NCBI GenBank assembly: GCA_002387735.1
Contig: DGKJ01000065.1
Location: 1-32,439 of the forward strand
Source: Bacteriovoracaceae bacterium UBA4573
GTDB lineage: Bacteria; Bdellovibrionota; UBA1018; UBA923
Direction of reading: 5' to 3'
DNA: 32,439 nucleotides
Below are positions 17,305-24,947 of this stretch, piece by piece; within the stretch, counting starts at the first letter, position 1, and each line of letters opens with the position of its first letter. Under the pieces are notes generated by a model, which was not told where the DNA came from, ran no database searches, and was given only the letters and a program-made list of their open reading frames with translations. Position numbers and translations under genes: made by a program.

Positions 17305-17860
17305 ATTTTTTCCACACCGTTTCAGGTTCCGAACCATTGGCATACCGCGCGGCTACAAATAAGAAATCTGAAACCCTATTGATAAACGGCACCGCATGCT
17401 CGGGCAACACGTGACCGCTGGCTTGATATTGAACCATTGCGCGTTCTGCGCGCCGAGCCACTGTGCGCGCAAGATGCAACCGAGTAGCCAGTTCCGAACC
17501 TGCGGGCAAAATAAACTGGCGAAGTTCTGGCAAACTCTCAGTCATCTGATCAATTTTTTCTTCTACCCATAGGGTGTGTTTCGCAGTGATCGGAATTAAC
17601 GTAAATCGTTCACGCTCTGCCACACCCGCGGCTAGCAAGCTGCCTAAATCGAAAAACCAATGTTGCAGCTGCTCAAGCCACGAATCGAGCGGTGACGCCT
17701 TTGAGTCGGACCCCGTCGCAGCACGGGCATGCCCAATAAAAGAATTTAACTCGTCAATCGTGCCATAAGCTTCGATCCGAGCGTCGGCCTTCGAAACCTT
17801 TTCTCCGCCCAGCAACGCCGTCTGACCCTGATCTCCTACTTTAGTATAAACTTTCGCCAT
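17291..17860 (-). CDS. Cob(I)alamin adenosyltransferase, PduO type
   Basis: 189 residues, the normal length. The enzyme transfers the adenosyl group of ATP to cob(I)alamin, making coenzyme B12. The N-terminal ATP site reads YTKVGDQGQTALLGG, followed by the substrate-contact stretch EAYGTIDELNSFIG. The conserved helix RTVARRAERAMV and the final VSDFLFVAARYAN also match the family. It is a cytoplasmic helical trimer in characterised members. No B12-dependent enzyme or cobalamin biosynthesis gene lies next to it, and no cobalamin riboswitch is visible in the 49 bases upstream. It overlaps hslO tail to tail by 14 bases, so the two transcripts are antisense at their ends. Confidence 0.94.
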   Translation of the reverse strand: MAKVYTKVGDQGQTALLGGEKVSKADARIEAYGTIDELNSFIGHARAATGSDSKASPLDSWLEQLQHWFFDLGSLLAAGVAERERFTLIPITAKHTLWVEEKIDQMTESLPELRQFILPAGSELATRLHLARTVARRAERAMVQYQASGHVLPEHAVPFINRVSDFLFVAARYANGSEPETVWKKSIPP

Positions 17861-17909
17861 TTAAGGGTCATTTGAATGGCGACGGTACGTCTCGTCAACT
17901 TCAAAAAAA

Positions 17910-19358
17910 ATGCAGGGGTTGCTCGCCTCAAAAAACTTGGCTAGAGCTATTTGCTGCGTGGGGACGGTGTCAGGTTTGCGAAATTCGCATTTGATTTTGC
18001 GTATTCTCGGGATTCTGAAGCTTGGCTGCTTGATTGCAGGGCCAAGTGCCCAGGCTTATCAACTTATTTCTCATGAACAAATGGCGCATTCAGCGCTAAT
18101 TCACTTAAAAAATTATCAACCGTACTTTCAAGAAACTGCAAAGTGGGTTCGAGACGCGACTCCCGATCAGTTCCGCGCACTAAGAGCAGTGCTTTTGCGA
18201 AGTTCCATTGAAGCGGACCTGCGCCCCGACCTCTGGGGCGAAAATATTCTTTTGGGTCCCGCTAACGGCGGACATTCGGGTTCCGCTTCCGTTTTATTTA
18301 CCAGCGTTTTTCACTTCATCGTCATTCGAGAAAACCCCGACGGCACCGTGATTCCCGGTGAATTTTGGAAGCACCACGACGGCTATAGCTGGCGCCACAG
18401 TAGTCAAACAGGAGCTTTTGACTCCCTACTCTCGTTACCGACTTCCAGAATTAGAGGAGACCTCTCCCACAGCCTGGGGGGCACAACCCCCGCGCATGTG
18501 CGCCTGCCGTTTGCCGACATTCCAGCTTACAAAAAGAACTTCCGTTTGAGTGACAGTGCGTTTCGTCGAATGTTTCACAGCTCGTCAAATCGCGCTATTG
18601 ACGCTGTATTTCCTCCAGCTGACGTACCGGCTGAACTGGCATTCAATCACGTAATGAGGTCTCCCCGAGCCACCCGCACCACCTACGAGCAGTGGTGGTC
18701 ACCAATCGCAGTCATGAGTTACGGAGGTAAAAAGACAACACCACGCCGGTTCACGGAAATGGAAGTAGAGGGTTATCCCAGCAAACTAGGGGCCCTGGGC
18801 CTTACGCTGCACCTTGCGCAAGACCTGGCCATGCCTCACCACACGATCGGCACGCTCGATTTTTGCCACCACGAGCTTGAAGAAGAAATGGAAAAAAGGG
18901 TCTGCGGGTCCCAAAAAACCCCCGACCAGAGCCCCTTTTTCAAAGGTACTTACGAAGTTCCAACCAAAAACTGCCAACATCTTTACGATCCGGACTTAGT
19001 CGCTCGCATGTTGAAAACCTACGATTTTTTTCGACTCGACCAACCCTATGGACTCTCAGCAAGACTGCGGGCGCTGGCCCGCACCACTCATCAGTGGCGA
19101 TTTGGCACAGTCAACCCGGACGCACCGAACGCCAGCATTGATCAAGCCCTGGACTTTGTCGCCACGCAACTCCCCAATGGGCAGGTGTATTCGGGGAATC
19201 GCTGTAGAGATCTTTTTAAACATCGGGCGGTTCAGGAACAGATTCGCACCCAATTTAATCTAGGTGTTGCCGCGTCAATTATGGTAATCGAGCTGGCGGC
19301 GAGGAACTATGAAAATGGTACAGGAAAACAAAGAGCTCTACGGAGCACGAATCATTGA
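17910..19358 (+). CDS. Exported phospholipase C / P1 nuclease-fold protein (probable zinc hydrolase)
   Basis: Up to 482 residues. The assignment rests on metal-ligand spacing. His301-x3-Asp305-x5-His311 in LHLAQDLAMPHH and His321-x3-Glu325 in HHELEEEME reproduce the H-x3-D-x5-H and H-x3-E pattern of zinc phospholipase C and S1/P1 nucleases. An early SHEQMAHSAL could supply a further ligand. The hydrophobic stretch at about 28-48 ending PSAQA looks like a signal peptide; with the ATG at 17910 the part before it is unusually long. GTG at 17967 or TTG at 17976 may be the true start, and the 17910 ATG has no clear ribosome binding site. The substrate could be phospholipid or nucleic acid. The last 50 bases overlap queF. 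Confidence 0.7.
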   Translation: MQGLLASKNLARAICCVGTVSGLRNSHLILRILGILKLGCLIAGPSAQAYQLISHEQMAHSALIHLKNYQPYFQETAKWVRDATPDQFRALRAVLLRSSIEADLRPDLWGENILLGPANGGHSGSASVLFTSVFHFIVIRENPDGTVIPGEFWKHHDGYSWRHSSQTGAFDSLLSLPTSRIRGDLSHSLGGTTPAHVRLPFADIPAYKKNFRLSDSAFRRMFHSSSNRAIDAVFPPADVPAELAFNHVMRSPRATRTTYEQWWSPIAVMSYGGKKTTPRRFTEMEVEGYPSKLGALGLTLHLAQDLAMPHHTIGTLDFCHHELEEEMEKRVCGSQKTPDQSPFFKGTYEVPTKNCQHLYDPDLVARMLKTYDFFRLDQPYGLSARLRALARTTHQWRFGTVNPDAPNASIDQALDFVATQLPNGQVYSGNRCRDLFKHRAVQEQIRTQFNLGVAASIMVIELAARNYENGTGKQRALRSTNH

Positions 19359-19710
19359 AGAAGCCCAACTAGAGCGTTTCGAAAATAGAACCAAGGTACG
19401 GCGCTACCAGGTCGAGTTTAGTTGTCCGGAGTTTACTTGTCTCTGCCCCCGCTCAGGGTTTCCGGACTTTGCTACCATAAACATAAAGTATGTACCCGAT
19501 CAGTGGTGCGTAGAGCTCAAAAGTCTTAAGCTCTACATCAATAAATATCGCAACATGAATGTTTTTCACGAAGATGTCGTAAACATAATATTGGAAGATC
19601 TCGTTAAACTGCTAGATCCTCACGAAATCGAAGTAGTTGGCGATTTCAATGTTCGCGGAAACATAAAAACTATCATTCGCGCAGATCACCGAAAATCAAA
19701 CGATCGCTAG
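19309..19710 (+). CDS. queF: NADPH-dependent 7-cyano-7-deazaguanine reductase (QueF, short type)
   Basis: 133 residues, typical of the single-domain class. The enzyme reduces preQ0 to preQ1 in queuosine biosynthesis. Active-site residues are visible: Cys46 and Asp53 in TCLCPRSGFPDFA, and the QueF motif with Glu69 in VELKSLKLY, plus RN and FHE with His87. The usual Gln of GQPDF is Phe51 here. The start at 19309, with GAGG 4 bases upstream, is supported because residues 8-40 match the family's N-terminus. ATG at 19315 is equally possible. The overlap of about 50 bases with the preceding gene is therefore probably real. No other queuosine gene is visible nearby. The stop is 3 bases from that of the convergent beta-helix gene. 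Confidence 0.95.
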   Translation: MKMVQENKELYGARIIEEAQLERFENRTKVRRYQVEFSCPEFTCLCPRSGFPDFATINIKYVPDQWCVELKSLKLYINKYRNMNVFHEDVVNIILEDLVKLLDPHEIEVVGDFNVRGNIKTIIRADHRKSNDR

Positions 19711-19713
19711 TTT

Positions 19714-21237
19714 TTAATTTTTACGCTCGTAAGCGCCAATATCAACTTGGTCCGAATTTCCTCGAAATCGACGTAGATGGTCATTTCGAACCGGCGCCAC
19801 CGGATTACCTCGGTTCTCTGCGGCTGAATTTGGCGCTAATTCGAAATTTCGGCCTGGATAATCCGCGAATTGGCTCGCAACACTTCGCCCGGCGAGTTGG
19901 GTGACTGAGCGTTTTTCCCTGCGATACTCTCGGGCAAATTCACTTGCCGCCATTTTTTCAGTTTTGGTTCCAGCTCGTACATTGACGATTAAGTTGTAGT
20001 CACTGTTCACGTATCGAATATCTCGCGCTCCGTCCCAGTAAAGGGTTCCTATTAAATCCGTGTTCTCACTTAAAAGAATGTTGTTAGACACCTTTATTTC
20101 CTCGCTGGGAATACCCCCCAGCTCCACGGCCAATGCCGCTTCACTCGTAACTCCGGCAACGATCGTGTTGTGATAAATCTTAATCCCTGCGGGTATCAAA
20201 TATTCTGCCTCCGCCCGTTCGCCACTACCCAATCCGGGTACCAAACGCATACCGAATTGCCCTGCGCCTATTACAACGTTATTCACAAGGCTTGAATGGC
20301 GAACGCCGCCTAAATACACGGCGGCTTGAGATTGATCTAAAAACCTATTTCGCTCTATCGTGATTGAAGTATTTGCTAGCGGGTCCTCTAGCTCATGTGC
20401 AGTTGCCTGAATTCCGTATTCACCGCCTTCAAACACACTGTCGGCCACTCGCACCAACATTGCGTCTTTCATGCGAATTCCGCTCGATAAAGTGCCCGCT
20501 CCACCTATGAAGCAGCGTTCAACGTCGATTTTACTGGACCTCGTCACACGAATACCGCTGCTCGATGCCCCGTTGATCGAGACTCCGTGCAGCCAAACCC
20601 CACTGGATTCTACGATTTCAACAGCCGCTCCCGACGACGAGTGACCGCGCGGCCCCCCTGTGCGTCGCCCTGCCGGATCGATCTGTAAGGTAAGTTCCTC
20701 GATCCAAATATTGCTGACTTGAGAAAGAGAAATTGCGGCGGCCACTTCGTCGCCATGTCGGTGAATAACTGTTTGGTTCCCATGACCGCGAATGACGAGT
20801 TCTTTTTCTTCTGGTCCAGCTAGCGGGCCCGTTAACGAAAAACTGTCGAAATCGCCTGGACCGACTGAAATCAGATCGCCCAGTTTGGCCACCTCGAGCG
20901 CCCGATTAATTTGGCGGCAGGGTGCTGAATGACTGCAGGGGTTTTTGTCGTCGCCAGCGACGTTCACGTACCATTGGTTGCTCGGACTGAATGCTTCGAT
21001 TGAACGCGGTCGTGGCACGATTCCCGCCAGTCCTTCGCCCTTGATGGCAGTGGCAAATCGTCTAATCTCTGCTGCAGAATTGCTTTCCATTTGATTGGAC
21101 GTAAAAGAAAGCGCCGAACACCCCGCGCTCGAGCTGACAAGAAACAACGCGATCAGCGCCCAACCCCGGGCCTTGTCGACCATCCGTGGAGTTAATACGG
21201 GGCAAACGCCCCTCTCGCACAGTCGCTTTCGCGCCAT
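19714..21237 (-). CDS. Exported right-handed parallel beta-helix protein, possible lipoprotein
   Basis: 507 residues. A hydrophobic segment (about 25-40) ends SSSAGC, an imperfect lipobox, so the mature protein may be lipid-anchored. After a NWY/DDKNPCSHSAPC region come many short repeats of the beta-helix type (runs such as VSNIWIEELTL, GVWLHGVSING, SKIDVERCFIGGAG, NTSITIERNRFLDQ, HSSLVNNVVIGAG and IKIYHNTIVAG). This fold is shared by pectate lyases, polysaccharide-cleaving enzymes and adhesins; no catalytic residues can be assigned. The ATG at 21237 has a strong GGAGTGGGGGG upstream. ATG at 21183 would give a more normal signal sequence but has no such site. It is separated by 168 bases from the gene before it and is probably transcribed separately. 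Confidence 0.85.
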   Translation of the reverse strand: MARKRLCERGVCPVLTPRMVDKARGWALIALFLVSSSAGCSALSFTSNQMESNSAAEIRRFATAIKGEGLAGIVPRPRSIEAFSPSNQWYVNVAGDDKNPCSHSAPCRQINRALEVAKLGDLISVGPGDFDSFSLTGPLAGPEEKELVIRGHGNQTVIHRHGDEVAAAISLSQVSNIWIEELTLQIDPAGRRTGGPRGHSSSGAAVEIVESSGVWLHGVSINGASSSGIRVTRSSKIDVERCFIGGAGTLSSGIRMKDAMLVRVADSVFEGGEYGIQATAHELEDPLANTSITIERNRFLDQSQAAVYLGGVRHSSLVNNVVIGAGQFGMRLVPGLGSGERAEAEYLIPAGIKIYHNTIVAGVTSEAALAVELGGIPSEEIKVSNNILLSENTDLIGTLYWDGARDIRYVNSDYNLIVNVRAGTKTEKMAASEFAREYRREKRSVTQLAGRSVASQFADYPGRNFELAPNSAAENRGNPVAPVRNDHLRRFRGNSDQVDIGAYERKN

Positions 21238-21405
21238 ACGCCCCCCACTCCAAAGATTCTAACGGGAGCGCACTTGTTTTCATACTAAATTAATCAACAA
21301 TTGAGGATTTAAAATCACCCCTCGCGGCTAGGGTCCTGAAATAACTAATTTAACGCGTCGCGCATTTTGAAAAGACGGAAGTTTTTGCCGACCTCCTCCC
21401 CACGA

Positions 21406-21843
21406 TTACTCGGCGTTTTTGTCTTTGCAGCCGAGGGCGCGATTGATGACATCGGGAAGGTCGGGAAAGTAGTCGCCCTTTCGAAACGAGAGCGGCTTGA
21501 TTTCCGTGCCCGGAGTGACCGATCGAAAATATTCACGTAGGCGAATGATCGGTCCGACCAAGCGTTGCGATAATAAAAGAGTTAAGACGATCGAAAAAAT
21601 CAATCCACAGGCGAACGCCACACCGAGCGATTGATAAACAACTTTTGACTGAAGGGTCACGAACCTAAAATACGGATGATCCGCAGCAAGGCCAACTGCC
21701 ATGCCTTCACTTTGCAAATAATCGTAGGATCGGTGAATGGCCAGGCCCACGGCCATCATCATGCCCGCGAGAACTACGAGATTGGTAACAATAAGAGCTA
21801 TCTGAAACTTTGGGTAAATTAAAAATTTTGTTCTAAATTTCAC
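21406..21843 (-). CDS. Small two-helix membrane protein with an orphan HAMP-like domain
   Basis: 145 residues starting at GTG, with AAAGGGG 7 bases upstream. Two membrane segments (about 13-36 and 69-92) flank a short outside loop. After the second helix comes a HAMP-like stretch, LVGPIIRLREYF, then a conserved-looking tail with PDLPDVINRAL. HAMP domains normally pass a signal to a kinase, cyclase or chemotaxis module, but the protein ends here. It may be a stand-alone adaptor, or act with a separate partner. It starts 29 bases after the SH3-barrel gene and may be the last gene of that unit. Confidence 0.75.
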   Translation of the reverse strand: MKFRTKFLIYPKFQIALIVTNLVVLAGMMMAVGLAIHRSYDYLQSEGMAVGLAADHPYFRFVTLQSKVVYQSLGVAFACGLIFSIVLTLLLSQRLVGPIIRLREYFRSVTPGTEIKPLSFRKGDYFPDLPDVINRALGCKDKNAE

Positions 21844-21872
21844 AACGTTGCCCCTTTTAGTTCAATACTAAA

Positions 21873-22820
21873 TTAAAAATGCAAACCCATGCCGACGGCT
21901 AAAACTAATCCAGACAAATCTATTGCCCGCGCCTGATAAACATTTTCCCGCACAAAAACACCGCCGCCATTTGCGTTGTTGGCGGTCGTGATTTCGTCGG
22001 TCTTCAGATAACGATACCCGAGCTCGGCGCAAACTGAAACCACCCGACCCAGTGGCCGTGTAAGATTGGCGCGCAAGTAGGTAGTAAAAGGGCTTTCGCT
22101 CAACACCACTACGTTCGGTGGATCTAAATTTAACGCCTCCGCAGTGAACGTGGTCGAGGCTGCGACGCCTGCAAAAATCCCCAAACTGAAACGTAGTGCT
22201 GCAGTTTTCGCAAAAAAGAAATCGAACCCCCCCATAATAGGGTACGAACGAATACCAAGATTAAATGTCACATTACTTACCCCTTCGCGGGCGACAATAT
22301 CTTTTAAGATAGCCTCAGAGCGAAACACTGCGGCCATTCGATCGCTGATAAAATAACCGAGTTCGCCACCAATGGTGTTGCCTGTGTTTAGGTCGTTAAA
22401 TCGAAAGGCGTCGTTGAGATCGTTTGGTCGAAAAAAATCGTACCCCCCCAAGGCTCGAATAAACCACTTGCGATCGCGCTCCGGTTGAGGACCTTCGATG
22501 ACTTCTACGCGGGGTTTGGTTTCCGTTTCTTTTTCAACAGACACATGATTTTCGTGCACCCAACCATAAATCCCATTACGCGCCCGCACCTTGTACCAGC
22601 CACCGGGCAAAGGGTAGCTTGAGATTCGAATTTCCGCCCCCAGCGGTAAATAGTCGATCACCTTGGCATTGGCAGCCGGTTCGGCATGCACTGGTGCATT
22701 CTCTTCGATCACAGTGGAATCCTGCGCTGCCTGCAGAGGCAAAGCAAAGAGCCCCGCAGCGACGGTCACCAGAAGAGCAAGAGAACTTCGTTTGATTGAA
22801 TTTAGGGCGAAGCGATCCAT
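21873..22820 (-). CDS. Outer-membrane beta-barrel protein with N-terminal SH3 domain
   Basis: 315 residues. Signal peptide at about 1-32 (LALLVTVAAGLFALPLQA). A bacterial SH3-type domain follows (about 36-95), with VIEENAPVHAEPAANAKVIDYL and GWYKVRARNGIYGWV. This domain class often binds cell-wall peptides. A charged linker (about 96-115) leads to a beta-rich region (about 118-315) with alternating hydrophobic strands such as WFIRALGGYDFF and GGELGYFISDRM. The chain ends AVGMGLHF with a C-terminal Phe, the usual outer-membrane insertion signal. The protein could link the outer membrane to peptidoglycan. Its start overlaps the M23 peptidase gene by 19 bases, placing it in the same operon as cell-wall enzymes. 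Function is inferred from domain layout. Confidence 0.85.
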   Translation of the reverse strand: MDRFALNSIKRSSLALLVTVAAGLFALPLQAAQDSTVIEENAPVHAEPAANAKVIDYLPLGAEIRISSYPLPGGWYKVRARNGIYGWVHENHVSVEKETETKPRVEVIEGPQPERDRKWFIRALGGYDFFRPNDLNDAFRFNDLNTGNTIGGELGYFISDRMAAVFRSEAILKDIVAREGVSNVTFNLGIRSYPIMGGFDFFFAKTAALRFSLGIFAGVAASTTFTAEALNLDPPNVVVLSESPFTTYLRANLTRPLGRVVSVCAELGYRYLKTDEITTANNANGGGVFVRENVYQARAIDLSGLVLAVGMGLHF

Positions 22821-23740
22821 CGGCTTTCTTTCGACTTCTTACCAAGCGATGTTTCCATAGCACTCATCAACAACAGCGGGTCTACTTTAACGCCATTTAA
22901 GTGCGCAGCCCAATGCAGGTGAGGTCCACTCACTCGACCGGTGGCGCCCGCAAGCCCTAACAATTGGCCTGTCTTAACGACCTTGCCCGGCTTTACTAAT
23001 GTTTTCGATAAATGGCCGTAGATCGTAAAGACGCCAAACCCGTGATCTACGATAATGGTTTTGCCCAAATAAAAGGTATCCCGAACCAATACAACTTGTC
23101 CGCCCGTGGGCGCGACGATTCGGGTTCCCGTCGGGGCACGAAGATCCGTGCCTAAGTGAGCACTGGTTTTTTTGCCATTGTACACGCGGCTAGAACCGAA
23201 AACCGAAGTCACCTGGCTATTTACGGGAAGCACCGGGGAATCACTCCAAAATCGCTTCATGGTAACCGTAGCGTATGCGCGTCGAATTGCTTCATTATCG
23301 CGCTGAATGCGCACGCGGTCCTTGGCCGAGGGTGCAATGGTTCGAGGCGGCACTCTTAGTTTTTCAGATGGAAACACTGAAGCAACAACAGACACTTCGA
23401 AATTGTATTTTTCAAACTCGGTTTCATCTTGGAATCGGTATTTTAGTTCCAAGGGAACCATTCCCGGGTCCATGCCGTATTCCACGCCCACAAACGCGCC
23501 AAACTGGTGGTTCGTCAGCGGAATAAATTCAACTTTTGCATCTCGAAAAATTCCAGACACTTCAGCGAGCGGTACATTGCCGTCTGATTGCACGTTTACA
23601 AAAAACACGCCGCCCTCAACGGGAGCGCCGCTCGCAATTTCTACTTTGATCTGCGCCTGTGCAAAAATTGCGGAAAAAAAACTTACCGCAATAAAAAGAA
23701 GGCGAGTGATATCAAGTAATTTGGGCTTCGGTTTTTCCAT
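22802..23740 (-). CDS. Exported M23 (LytM) peptidase with an intact zinc site
   Basis: The 313-residue form starts at ATG 23740, directly before a signal peptide ending AQAQ. An alternative GTG at 23770 gives 322 residues and has GAGG 6 bases upstream. Numbered from that GTG, the zinc ligands are His205 and Asp209 (HLGTD) and His286 of GPHLHW; His253 and His284 complete the active site. An immunoglobulin-like beta domain fills about 40-130. M23 enzymes cut peptidoglycan cross-links, usually at Gly-Gly or D-Ala-mDAP bonds, in the periplasm. The gene overlaps xseA by 29 bases and the SH3-barrel gene by 19. It lies in one chain with ftsEX and an inactive EnvC-like factor, so it may be a hydrolase acting in the same process, although EnvC normally activates amidases. 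Confidence 0.92.
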   Translation of the reverse strand: MEKPKPKLLDITRLLFIAVSFFSAIFAQAQIKVEIASGAPVEGGVFFVNVQSDGNVPLAEVSGIFRDAKVEFIPLTNHQFGAFVGVEYGMDPGMVPLELKYRFQDETEFEKYNFEVSVVASVFPSEKLRVPPRTIAPSAKDRVRIQRDNEAIRRAYATVTMKRFWSDSPVLPVNSQVTSVFGSSRVYNGKKTSAHLGTDLRAPTGTRIVAPTGGQVVLVRDTFYLGKTIIVDHGFGVFTIYGHLSKTLVKPGKVVKTGQLLGLAGATGRVSGPHLHWAAHLNGVKVDPLLLMSAMETSLGKKSKESRWIASP

Positions 23741-24944
23741 CCTTGAAACGCAGCCACACTTTCCGGCCACCCTTGGCCTCGTTGACCGATTTGAGCAAAT
23801 CGCCCGTCACACGGTCCTCTACTAAAGTATAACCCCGTCCCAGAACTTTTAAAGGAGAAAGGGCCTCAAGACGACCTGAAAAGGACTCTAACTTCCCAAC
23901 CGCTGCTAGGTGTCGGCGCTGGGCAAGATTTTCCACCTGAAAAAAAGTGTCAAAAATTTTCTTCCGCAATTCGGCCAATCGCGCCTGGGGGCTTACCAAC
24001 CGTTGTTGCAAAAACAGCAACCGTTCACGTCGCTCCGAAATTCGTGCATTCACCAGCAGTCGCATGCGTCGTTCCTGATCAATGAGCGACTCCAGCAACA
24101 CTTGACCACTGCGCGATATCAGTTCCGCCGCAGCAGATGGGGTCGGTGCGCGCAAGTCGGCCACGGCATCACAAAGAGTAAAATCGGTCTCGTGACCGAT
24201 AGCCGACACGACCGGTATTGAACTGGAGGCCACGGCCCGTACAATTCGTTCGTCATTGAAACACCAAAGATCCTCTAGGGATCCACCCCCGCGAGCAATG
24301 ACGATTAAATCTGCCAATTGACCTACGTTTATTGTTTCGAGCGCTTGCACCACCTGAGCGGGGGCGCCGTCCCCCTGAACAACAACCGGAGCTACCAGCA
24401 CCGAAATGCTAGAGTTGCGACGCCCTAATACGTTTAAAAAATCCTGTAATGCGGCTCCCGTCGGAGATGTCACTATCGCCACCCGTCGCGGATGTTCGGG
24501 AAGTTGGCGTTTTCGCGCGCTATCAAACAACCCTTCCGCAGCGAGGCGATTTTTTAGCATCTCGAACTCTAGTGCAAGAGCCCCGGCGCCTACGGCTTCT
24601 ACCTTTTCAATGATGAGCTGGTAGGTACCGCGCGGCGCGTAAACCGAAATTTTCCCGAACACCATGACTTCATCGCCATCTTTAAGCGGAACTTTTACTT
24701 TTCTCGCAGCGCCGGCGAACAGCGCACAAGACAGCGCACTCTGCGAATCTTTCAATGTAAAGTAGACATGTCCCGAATAGGAGGGGCGCATTCCGGAAAC
24801 TTCACCACGCACCCAAGATGCAGGCAGCTCCCCTTCGATTAAAAATTTAACCTGAGTCGTAATTTCGGTCACCGAGAGCGCACCGGTCTCGGATTTTTTT
24901 TTGGATGTTATGTTTTTACGAGAAAAATCAAAATCTGTCTGCAC
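23712..24944 (-). CDS. xseA: Exodeoxyribonuclease VII large subunit
   Basis: 410 residues. XseA with XseB makes a single-strand exonuclease used in repair and recombination. An OB-fold domain reads WVRGEVSG...GHVYFTLKD and CALFAG. The catalytic part has RRVAIVTSPTGAALQDFLNV and later IVIARGGGSLEDLW, FNDERIVRAV, SSIPVVSAIGHETDFTL and DLRAPTPSAAAE, followed by a coiled-coil C-terminal region. The GTG at 24944 is adjacent to its upstream AGAGG and adds about 24 residues beyond the usual start; a GTG at residue 25 (SVTEIT) may be the true one. It begins 3 bases after ctpA. No xseB is visible on either side, which is unusual because the two are often neighbours. Confidence 0.96.
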   Translation of the reverse strand: MQTDFDFSRKNITSKKKSETGALSVTEITTQVKFLIEGELPASWVRGEVSGMRPSYSGHVYFTLKDSQSALSCALFAGAARKVKVPLKDGDEVMVFGKISVYAPRGTYQLIIEKVEAVGAGALALEFEMLKNRLAAEGLFDSARKRQLPEHPRRVAIVTSPTGAALQDFLNVLGRRNSSISVLVAPVVVQGDGAPAQVVQALETINVGQLADLIVIARGGGSLEDLWCFNDERIVRAVASSSIPVVSAIGHETDFTLCDAVADLRAPTPSAAAELISRSGQVLLESLIDQERRMRLLVNARISERRERLLFLQQRLVSPQARLAELRKKIFDTFFQVENLAQRRHLAAVGKLESFSGRLEALSPLKVLGRGYTLVEDRVTGDLLKSVNEAKGGRKVWLRFKDGKTEAQIT

Positions 24945-24947
24945 CCT

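Noticed and set aside
17861..17909. Possible cobalamin riboswitch upstream of the adenosyltransferase
   Set aside because: The gap is only 49 bases, far shorter than a cobalamin riboswitch, and no B12-box-like sequence was seen.
21238..21405. Possible small RNA or gene in the 168-base gap
   Set aside because: No convincing promoter, terminator or short reading frame with a ribosome binding site; only weak short inverted repeats.
23307..23825. Plus-strand frame of 172 codons opposite the M23 and xseA genes
   Set aside because: Both opposite genes have clear catalytic motifs; this frame spans their junction and encodes nothing recognisable.
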